From Strongylocentrotus purpuratus (taxonomy: Eukaryota; Echinodermata; Echinoidea; Camarodonta; Strongylocentrotidae): a stretch of DNA of 64,000 bases. Made by a program: the position numbers and the translations under genes. The notes beneath the pieces were generated by a model. The model did not search any database and was not told where the DNA came from. It worked only from the letters and a program-made list of their open reading frames with translations. Positions 47,416-55,332 of the stretch are shown in pieces (the stretch's first letter is position 1; each line of letters opens with the position of its first letter). The stretch covers positions 26,921,493-26,985,492 of the forward strand of contig NW_022145609.1 in assembly GCF_000002235.5 (NCBI RefSeq), in the 5' to 3' direction.

Positions 47416-50400
47416 AGAGAGAGAGACAGACAGACAGGCAGAGACAGACAGAGACAGAGAGACGGAAAATAAGCGAATAAGAGTAAGAGAGAGGCGGTGA
47501 GAGAGATAATTAAAACATTAGTACGAATGTACATGCCTAAGATAATTTGAAACATGACAAATTCAAGCTAGCTTTGCTTTTGGTTCATATTCGGTTCATG
47601 CATTTGTGCAATTTTGTTTGAAGGCTGTAATGACTTAATCAGGCTCTGTTTTATTTATTCTGTGCACGTATCATTGTTGACTTTGGAGCATATTTTAGTA
47701 TAATTGGTGTCCTGATTGGATGTTATTGTAAATCCTGCAAGGATTATTATTCAATCTTTTGGGTAAATATGTATGTATGTGCATGGAAAGCATGAAGACA
47801 CACCATACCATTCAAACGATTTATTCCAGAGGCAAGTAATAGTTTCATCAGCTCCATCGATCACCTCACAAGCATGGCCAAACATTGGTAATTTCATCAT
47901 TACACGTACCCAAGCAACCTTAACTAGAGCGATGACAAACTGCTTTCTTTCTCAGCTCCGTTATCCCTCTCCCATCAGCAGAAGCCTGAGATAATATCAC
48001 CAGTCTTCTCCCTGGGTCCCCAGACTCCAGAGAATCGTGCCATCGCATCATCTCCCAAATTTGATTTCTCCCTTCCGTTCTGGTCTCCTTCGATCCTTCT
48101 CCCTGGCGGCCGTTTTTGTTTGACGAGGACTGGAGGAAAATGAGGAGCCTTCTGTTGTCTCGCTCCCACTGTAGTGATTATTTGCTCAGGTTTTCACCTT
48201 GCCAGCTGGAGAGGGTGGAAGGAATATTATGGTTTCGGTAGAAGGTTTAAGTAGTGATGGTGTTGGTGATGATAATAATGTGGTTGGATGATGATGATGA
48301 TGTTGTTCTTCTTCATGGTAGTTGTGTTAGTGATGGTGATGATGATGAGATGGAAGAGGATGAGAAGGAGAAGGAAAAGGAGGAGGAAGAAGAGCAGGAT
48401 AATTATGATAATAATAATAATAATATTGGACTCTAAGCATTTTGGACTCTGTATTTTCTGTTAAATTGTGAGTATTTTGACACTCCTTATATGTTTCTGA
48501 CTCTTGCTTCAGTCAAGTAAAACTAATAATGCCTCAAAACCATGAAATAGTGAAATTTGGACTCAATTATTACCATTTAGAGGATCAAAAGTGACGATAG
48601 TCCCTAACACACAACATTTTGTTTACAACCTGCTTTTCTGTATTTCCCAAACAAACTCAAAGTAACTTTACAAGCGCACGTATCGACCTTGCAAAGGTCC
48701 TCAAGGCGATGATGATGATGATAATGATGGTAAAGTAAGTCAAGAGTTTGAGGAATTCATAAGAGCTCATCTTCCATAGCCACAAACTCTGGCATGTTTA
48801 CTTTAAAAACGCAATTAAAAAGGTCAGAGTGCACGTAATCCAAACAATATTTCTCCACATGATTTTTGTTCATCATCACTCCAGTCCTAGCAGGAGTAAT
48901 ATATTTCAAAGATATGTACAAAATCAATATATTTGTCACTTTTTGTCTGTCCATTTAAAAAATTGATTGACCATAGCTTTGTTTTTCTCCTCTCTTTCTC
49001 TCTACTTCATTTAATTTTCTGCAGCTGACAGTCGTCCAGCGGGCTATCCCGAGATCACGTCCAGTCCAAGACTTAGTGTGGTGGTGCAGGTAGACCGACC
49101 GGCGACCATCTTATGTGGAGCCACCGGCAACCCTGAGCCTGAGATCCTGTGGTTCAAGGAATTTGTACCCATCGAAACTAATGACAGGATCTCCATAACG
49201 GATTGTAAGTTGTAATGTGACCAATATTTAAGAATGAAAGCTTGATATAAATGTGGAGTTTAAGACAAAGTGATGCTAGCATGAGGTATATGTAGAAATA
49301 TACAATTTTGACGATTTCAAAGATTTCCAGAGGTTAAGGAACACTTCCCCGATGCTTTTGTAATACTACGTTGGATGTTAGGACAACTAGACATCATGAA
49401 GTAACTTTCAGAACTCATGTTTGATTTTGCAGCAGGGCATTTCTTATATGCTTCTCTTTTTAATGAAAAGCTCTAAGTTTACGCCTTTTTATATCACCCC
49501 TAAATCCCTGTCTTTGCATGGCAAGTCATACGGTTTCATTGGCATGGTTTGAGTGCATGACATATTCATAATTCCTGCAAAGTTCTACAGAATTTGATGT
49601 TGGCTGCAAAATGGACATAGTATCTTTAAGGTTTTATAAGCCTTAATATTTTCCCTATAATTTCTTTATTCTAAAGCAACATAATTTATGGAATCGTATC
49701 TTCCTGTTTTGTTGTAGAGCAAGTATTATGTGAATCTTGAACAATCAATCAATGAAACTAATTTCATATTTTGTTGTTCCTCCTCTTTCTTTTGCCACTA
49801 CCAGCGGGCCTTCAGTTTTCCAGAGCCCAGCTGTCTGACCAGGGTCACTATGAGTGTGCCGCGAAGAACTCCCTGGGAACACGCTACTCTTGGCTTGGTC
49901 AATTCTATGTCAGAGGTAAGTTCTGTCACTGGATGAATCTTTTCTTCTTTTCTTTTAATGACAAATTTTAGATATGAAAATATATAAGAATCAAGATACT
50001 GGATTGAATCATCCTCTTTCTGATATTTTAGAATACAGTTGGCACTTGTAAACAATGGAGATTTTTTATTTTGTGTGTCATTGAGTTACATTAAGAAGTG
50101 TCCTGTTGTCTTTGATACACTGTACTTATTACCATTCTTGTCCTACCCTCAGATCGTCGAGTGGAGCCTCGCTTTACCATCCTGCCTGAGAACCAGGAGG
50201 TGGTACCCGGAGGCAGTGTCAACCTGACCTGTGCTGCCTACGGCTACCCGATGCCTAGTGTACGGTGGATGAAAGCAGGTATGGACCTGGACGACTTGGA
50301 CAATCTCCCCCTCGGGCGCAATGTCCTGAAGCTAGGGGACATATACGAGTCCGCCAACTACACCTGTGTGGCAACGAGCTTGCTGGGGACCATAGACACC

Positions 50401-51326
50401 TCGGCTAGAGTCACCGTGAGAAGTGAGTTGCTGGAACATTTTATTGCATGAATTACAGCTGAAGATCTTTATCTTCTTTTTTTATTTTATCTGAAATTAT
50501 GAAACTTGAATATGAAAACTGAAGCAGTGTTATGTTCTGACGTATATAGGCCATTTGCACCCGGCTAGGGGATGCTACCCTTTGCGTTGACTTGAAAAAA
50601 GCACTAGTTTATATACAGCATCTAGGCTAGGAACATCCCAATTTACAGCCTACTGACTGCAAGCTGCTGAGGGGCTGTGTAATTTTTTCTTTCATCAATG
50701 AGAATGAATATGAATATGTTTGTACCATGTTATTGATAATTGTAATATCTATAAATAAAGTGTATGTACATGTATTGTAACTTTATTGATTTTGAAAGAA
50801 ACCATTTCATTATCACCTTAACTTTCTAGACTAATGTTTTAACAATTGTTTTCAAATTAATTGATAAATTATTAAATAGTACCCTTTAAAGGAAAACAAC
50901 AAATTTGTTGCCGATTTGAACTAAGTAAGTCTTGTTTGGATGCGAATATCAGTAATTGCACTATATTAACCCTGATAGAATAATAAAACATAAAGGAAAT
51001 GGAGCCAGGAAATCAGACTGTGGCTTGTCCAAACTGCAGTTTCAGCTGATTTTGAGCTATCAATGGGCCTTGAATTTCCTGCCTTGAGTAATGGACTGAC
51101 CCATCTTCTCTGTCAAACTGCCATTTGCTTTTATTTGTATCTGTCTATTGTCAACTCATGTTCTTGTTATTCATTCTATCCATCTTTTCTTTTCTGCTGC
51201 CTATATCATATAAAAAAAGTAAGAGAGAAAGAGAGAGTTGAATTAGTATTGAAGTGATACATATATTATGTGTATAGATAGAGAGACATGAAGAGGGAAA
51301 GAGAGATAGATAGATAGATAGAGACA

Positions 51327-51364
<38 letters not shown>

Positions 51365-51371
51365 TGGGATG

Positions 51372-51406
<35 letters not shown>

Positions 51407-54400
51407 GAAGATGGACAGCAAACATACACCTCTATGGGGAGAGAAAGTGTGATTTTGAGCGAGGAAAAGTGATATGTGAAAGGAGAAAGAGAGAGAGAGA
51501 GAGAGAGAGCAAAGAGGGAATAGAACATGTAAAGTACATAACTTTATAAGGCAATAGAGATTGAAAGACAAAGAGTGATATTTACGTACATGTGTCAAGG
51601 TTGATGTCAGGATATGCCAGCAATCCCAGATTAGTTTCACTTCTGTAAACAGGGGTCAATGTTCTTTTCAGGTTCACATTTTCAATTTATTTATTTTTAA
51701 TCATTTGTATTCAGTCATATCCCAGCAGTGTGCAGATTTCCAGTGTATGTACAGTTTCATTTGACTAGTGTCAAAAGACTTAATTATTTCGTTCATGGAA
51801 GCTCCTTTTAGGAGATCTGCAGCAGATCTGTAGATCCCCTCTTGATCTTGTCAGAATCTTTATTCTTTATCTATTTATTCTATCTTTCTGTACATTTTTG
51901 TATATGGTCAGATTTTCCGCCCGATCACCATAAAATGTTCACCACTAATTCCCGTTGGTCAAAAATAGAAAAACCTCTCCCTCTCTGTGTGATCACTCAA
52001 CCGTGAAATCAGCTAGGTTCCATTTTGTGAAATTGTATTATCAATCATATCTTCCTAACTCGCCATAAAAATGAACAAAATTTGGTACACATGTATTTCA
52101 GGTCAAGGGTCAATATCAACGTATATAAGTGTCTGCGTGTGCCTCGATCATCACGTGCAGGTCAAAATTATAAAACGCTCAAAATCACTTCATGGTCAAT
52201 TTTTAGAGTACATTTCTGGCCATTTGGCGCATTTAAATTTTTGTTATTCGCATCCCCAAGCGTTTTTGTATGCAAATTATGTACAGAATATAGAAATACT
52301 CCTTTTTTCGCATGGATCAGATTTCTGATACTTATCTTAGCAACTTTACCAAATTTTAGTCCGTTATTAATTAAAATGATGTCATACATACGTGTTAAAG
52401 ATAAAAAATCTATGCGCGCCTAAATTTGCCAAAATCTAAAAATAGTCGAAAATATGTTTGTTTTATAATTGATTAAAGTTCTTAATCAAGTCCATGAACT
52501 CCCAAATTTATTTTAATATTAGGATAGAATATGAGTTGTAGATAAGATTTCATGTCTCACATGACCGTATTTGTTATTGTGACGTAATCATATGGCCCTT
52601 CAAAGTCAGATATATAGATTTCAATTGATTACATTCTATTTGACTATGTTTTTTTAAAGATATTTTTTGATTTTCATTGGACCATATCGCCGTTATTCGT
52701 GGCCAATTTCCCCCCCCCCCCCAATTTTAGTATGTTGTAGCTGAGAGTATATTCTAGAAGACATATGACAATTATTTTTAAATTGGACGCCGAGAGCATA
52801 CCGGTAATTACATTTTTCATAGAATGTGAAAGGAGAAATCCGCTATGTGGCAAGAACATCCAATGCCTGTACAAACTCTATGGCCAATTAATTATTTTTT
52901 AAAAAAATCCCATGAGAGATAGCTTCTAGATAAATTAGACTCATGCTAAATCCTTCTCTGGTTTATGAGTTATTGCATTCTAAATTTGGTGAACAAAGCA
53001 TATTTGAAAATTCATTCATTTGAAAATTAATATAAAAAGTTATTTTGTCTTCATACTATAAAAATTAATAATAAAATGATTGCCGTGCCATATGTTATAC
53101 TTGTATTGTGACTTTAACCTCTTGATATATTTCGAGATCATTGTTCTAACTTATAACTAGTCTACCTTTCTAATTTGACAATCTTTAACACATCTTTCTT
53201 AATTTCCAAGCTGTTAGACCGGAGCTCTCTGAAGCTGTCTGTAGCGAAAGCAACCCATGTCTGAACGGAGGTACCTGTGAGAACTACACTGTAAAAAAAT
53301 AATAGTCGAAATAGCTCAATAAAATTGAGGAAAAGAATTGCCTAATTTTTATTAAGTAAATATTACCTACGGCATCTTAAGTAGAATTTACTTATTTTGC
53401 TGAATACATTTTTACTCAGTTAAATCGAGTTACATTAACGTAAATAATTTAAGTATTGTAATCATTTTAGATAATTAAAAAAAAGCTATGATAGGATTAC
53501 ATATTGCACGATTTGGTACCCATCTAATCTAACAAGTAACATCCACTAATCATTCATTACTTCTATTTAAGATTTAACCGTATATATATATATATATATA
53601 TAATCTACCACCATCACAAACTATTACATACGCTTCAATTCGACACATAATGAAAGGCTCCAAATATATACTTGATCGTAGCATCTTAAAAGGAAAATTG
53701 GTTGACAATTTTCTGAAATATCAAGTTTTGATTTGTTTTGAACTGGGTAACAATTAAAAATTGTCTTGTCTTTGCTTAGCCATGTTAAATGAATTAGTAA
53801 ATGTTTTAAAGTCCTTAAATTTTTATTCAACCACAAAAAAGAATTGTTTTATTCAAAAAAGAGTTTAATTTGGTCTTAATGGATATTCATAAATTATGTA
53901 AATATTTCTATTACGCACTGCATCGGTCCTTACTTTAAAAAGATAAGAATAATCAACATAAATTGTTTGAGTAATACGTATAATTTCTGATTTTGAGTTA
54001 AAATTACTAAATTAATACATGCTGAAATTACTTAAAGTTCTTATGTATTTGATTTTACTTAAATATTCCACGTATGTTCTACTAAATTGAAAGTTTGAGT
54101 TAGCAAGACTTAAATTTAGTGCGTAAGTGGCAAAACTAATGTTTTCAAGTAAATTCTACATGGAGAAAATACGTAAAAATTACCAATGAACAAATTCTTT
54201 TTACAGTGTATGCATGTACATGTGCTCACGGATTTAGTGGAGATCTGTGTAATTCAGGTATATAAATATCTATTGTAAAATTTATTAAGCGCTTTGGGGT
54301 TTCATCGTATTTGTAAAATAAGAGTTTGCTTCAAAAGAAAATAATATTTACTTAATAATAACAACTTAATGCCATGTTATCCTCATATTGTGACTTTAAC

Positions 54401-54774
54401 CTCTTGATATGTTCAAAGACCATCAGGCTATAATTTTTATGTTAAAAAAAAAATCATTCATTTGAAAATTTATATAAAAAGTGCTGTACTGCATTTTTCG
54501 ACGTCATGCTTTGTCTTTATAATGCATCATTATTTAGAGGATGCGCGTGTGTGACTGTGTGTGTTTGTTGGTTTAATTTGTTTGGGTTTTTACAGACGTG
54601 TATCGATCAGTTATGATTATTTACCTCTGGGACCTAACGTTACTATCTGAAAGACGTGACTCAGTTCCGAACCGGGGTCTGCCTGAGCTAGTTTGTAGGC
54701 GAAGACAGAGAACTGACCAAGTGAATGTGCTGCTAGACTATTTGTTAAAGAGTGGGTGTGTGCTGCCACCTTGA
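38842..54774 (+). CDS. LAR-type RPTP-like gene: signal peptide, three Ig domains, EGF-like exon
   Basis: Exons: 38842-38923, 42751-43035, 49025-49204, 49805-49915, 50153-50422, then 53211-53286 plus 54211-54257 (one EGF exon split by a transposon), and a doubtful last exon 54596-54774. All junctions are GT-AG and phase 1. The Ig region follows the N-terminus of PTPRF/PTPRD/PTPRS (LAR family) closely in sequence and order. Ig1 has ATFYCKATGDPAPTFEWYK and the basic KNNKRVRGMR loop that binds glycosaminoglycan in LAR. Ig2 has ATILCGATGNPEPEILWFKE and DQGHYECAAKNS. Ig3 has GGSVNLTCAAYGYPMP, LGRNVLKL and SANYTCVATS. LAR proteins are neuronal adhesion receptors with fibronectin III and phosphatase domains after Ig3. 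None appear here in the 13.5 kb after Ig3; an EGF-like exon does. So this is either a LAR gene continuing past the window or a distinct secreted Ig-EGF gene. Confidence 0.85.
39590..40860 (-). mobile_element. LINE ORF2 remnant (jockey/CR1-like), antisense in intron 1
   Basis: The minus strand reads, in shifting frames: DHQFGFRQKHST, DFSKVFDTINLDILLYKL, YGIRGTVLEWFKNYL, CGVPQGSLLGPILFIIYIN, and LSFLHFADASSIF where the usual FADD box has become FADA. Then come LTWNTQIDHLCKLMSRNVG, LNYGVLAWGNCSKTKI, and a C-terminal FWNGLDSEVKEAPSLN-type block. Several frameshifts are visible, for example between the DHQFGFRQ and DFSKVFD parts. It is dead and 5'-truncated at the palm's start. Confidence 0.88.
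41100..42700 (+). mobile_element. Fossil Ty3/gypsy (Mag-like) retrotransposon
   Basis: Pieces of gag (around 41130-41230 and 41550-41850) and then of the end of RT and RNase H with TVESDHKPLQSIF (42100-42400) are recognisable in the expected order on the plus strand. It is heavily broken, with many breaks and large internal losses, so it is old. A MITE has inserted into its gag part at 41235-41548. It lies in intron 1 of the LAR-like gene. Confidence 0.85.
41235..41548. mobile_element. MITE with long CTGGGGGTGTTTCACAAAG inverted repeats, nested in the gypsy fossil
   Basis: The first ~50 bases are mirrored at the other end, which closes CTTTGTGAAACACCCCCCAG. Further in, 'acttaactctaagttggac' pairs with 'tccaactaagagttaagt'. 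At 314 bp it has no coding capacity. It interrupts gag sequence that resumes directly after it, so it is younger than the retrotransposon. Confidence 0.92.
42751..43035 (+). CDS. LAR-like exon 2, Ig domain 1
   Basis: Encodes PPVITLGLTDEGAIDEG through ARLTVTQ with both Ig cysteines (TFYCKATG, SVVCEASN) and the WYK tryptophan. Acceptor CTTACAG, donor CAAG|GTAAGA, phase 1 in and out. Confidence 0.92.
43161..43318. mobile_element. Degenerate palindromic MITE
   Basis: 'ggggccccgttgtgaaagag' at the left and 'acccggccc' at the right bound a segment. Its halves carry 'gattacaaataatttgcagt' and 'gaattatttgtaattaattg' as imperfect mirror copies. Intron 2. Confidence 0.55.
47378..47510. repeat. GA/GACA microsatellite
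   Basis: (GA)n interrupted by GACAGACAG blocks. The Ser/Leu-rich minus-strand frame over it is an artefact. Confidence 0.9.
48254..48430. repeat. GAT-rich and AAT-rich microsatellites
   Basis: Consecutive GATGAT, GGAGAA and AATAAT tracts. The acidic frame across them is a composition artefact. Confidence 0.85.
49025..49204 (+). CDS. LAR-like exon 3, Ig domain 2 first half
   Basis: Encodes ADSRPAGYPEITSSPRLSVV, ATILCGATGNPEPEILWFKE and NDRISITD. Acceptor TCTGCAG, donor GATT|GTAAGT, phase 1. The 3' boundary falls where vertebrate LAR genes insert mini-exon A. Confidence 0.93.
49551..49625 (+). mobile_element. 3' end fragment of the TTAA MITE family (30212-30742)
   Basis: 'catattcataattcctgcaa' through 'ggacatagtatcttTAA' matches the last ~75 bases of the element at 30.7 kb and ends at TTAA. 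Intron 3. Confidence 0.75.
49805..49915 (+). CDS. LAR-like exon 4, Ig domain 2 second half
   Basis: Encodes SGLQFSRAQLSDQGHYECAA, then KNSLGTRYSW and ending FYVR. Compare SGALQIESSEETDQGKYECV of the vertebrate proteins. Acceptor CTACCAG, donor AGAG|GTAAGT, phase 1. The 3' boundary is the vertebrate mini-exon B site. Confidence 0.93.
50153..50422 (+). CDS. LAR-like exon 5, Ig domain 3
   Basis: Encodes DRRVEPRFTILPENQEVVPG, SVNLTCAAYGYPMPSVRWMK, LPLGRNVLKLGDIYESANYT and CVATSLLGTI. Cysteines and tryptophan are in place. Acceptor CCCTCAG, donor AGAA|GTGAGT, phase 1. Confidence 0.95.
51230..51510. repeat. GA microsatellite cluster
   Basis: Three (GA)n blocks at about 51327-51362, 51374-51402 and 51486-51510 with GATA runs between. 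Several overlapping Ser/Leu frames on the minus strand are artefacts. Confidence 0.9.
51980..52870 (+). repeat. Diverged single copy of the 55-64 kb repeat family
   Basis: It keeps the family's order of motifs: 'ccattttgtgaaatt', 'tttcaggtcaagggtcaata', 'ggatagaatatgagttgta', 'gtgacgtaatcatatggccc', 'tatgttgtagctgagagtat'. It lies in the intron after Ig3 and is clearly older than the array units. Confidence 0.8.
53211..53286 (+). CDS. LAR-like exon 6, left part of an EGF-like module
   Basis: After acceptor TTCCAAG it encodes VRPELSEAVCSESNPCLNGG then TCENY, i.e. the first three cysteines of an EGF domain with the typical NPCLNGGTC. Phase 1 entry fits exon 5. The exon is interrupted at 53287 by an inverted-repeat element. 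Confidence 0.8.
53287..54208. mobile_element. 922-bp TA-flanked inverted-repeat element splitting the EGF exon
   Basis: Ends are CACTGTAAAAA and TTTTTACAGTG, with TA on each side (53285-53286 and 54209-54210). Removing it with one TA restores a continuous EGF frame (ENY-ACTCAHGFSG). AT-rich inside, with mirrored segments such as 'taagtagaatttacttattt' and 'taagtaaattctacatgg', and no transposase frame. TA duplication fits Tc1/mariner- or PIF-like movers (inference). Confidence 0.88.
54211..54257 (+). CDS. LAR-like exon 6, right part of the EGF-like module
   Basis: Encodes ACTCAHGFSGDLCNS, the last three cysteines of the EGF domain, then donor TCAG|GTATAT in phase 1. With the left part the exon is 123 nt and symmetric (1-1), the classic shuffled EGF module. 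Confidence 0.78.
54596..54774 (+). CDS. Candidate terminal exon after the EGF module
   Basis: After a good acceptor (GGGTTTTTACAG) the phase-1 frame stays open for 58 codons: DVYRSVMIIYLWDLTLLSER to LVCRRRQRTDQVNVLLDYLL, ending KSGCVLPP and TGA. RTDQVNVLLDYLLKSG is faintly like the fourth and fifth helices of a CARD. If used, the gene would encode a 409-residue protein without a membrane helix. It could equally be chance or part of another gene. Confidence 0.35.
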
Positions 54775-55164
54775 CGTAAACAGTACGTTATAGGTACACA
54801 TATGGTTTCAATACAACTTTACCAATACCCTAACGCCAGCAGAGGAAGAATCTGTTTAGATGTACAAAATGTCTTGTTTGACAATTACATTGTTAAATGT
54901 TGATTTAGTTAAGATTTGATGTAAATGTACTTGCACTTGCAAAATTTGGTGAATGCTTTTTTTCTTACTCGATAGAATTAAGTTTGATGTCAATCTATTG
55001 TAGCTGCATGGCCAAGGATGAAATGACACATCCCAGTTTTCTTGCTCACTGGATTTTGATAGGGCACTGCTTTTTTGGAAGAGGCATATCCAAATACATG
55101 CAATGAACACATCACCATCCACTGACATATTTGTTCTGTGTATCACAATGTTTCATTGTAATTA

Positions 55165-55170
55165 AATAAA
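55165..55170 (+). terminator. Possible polyadenylation signal
   Basis: AATAAA about 390 bases after the candidate stop at 54774, just before the repeat array begins. Confidence 0.35.
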
Positions 55171-55332
55171 GACAGTTGCTATACAAAATTTGTTTTGGTT
55201 TTTCTCATTTCTTCACTGTATTTTCTTTCTTTTACTTTCCTCATCCCCTTTTCATTATTCATTACTGCTCTTAAGTTCTATATATTTGCACTCTGTCCAT
55301 TGATTTCTTCTGTATCCCTCAGTATTCTTATT

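Larger units (their letters stand above)
43319..49024. other. Large intron 2 of the LAR-like gene
   Basis: Mostly AT-rich unique-looking DNA with no exon I can support. A C/A-run with AC repeats is near 45893-45956, GA-rich tracts at 47378-47510, and a GAT/GGA-rich stretch at 48254-48430. Confidence 0.6.

Noticed and set aside
47966-48178. Possible plus-strand exon QKPEIISPVFSLGPQTPENR after a TCAG acceptor, and the minus-strand frame over the same DNA
   Set aside because: No match to LAR-family sequence, the frame stops without a donor in the right phase, and Ig1 to Ig2 joins perfectly without it.
49916-50152. A 16-nt mini-exon (between TTTTAG and GTAAAC near 50032) at the LAR mini-exon B site
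   Set aside because: Its length is not a multiple of three and would break the frame; no phase-keeping alternative was seen.
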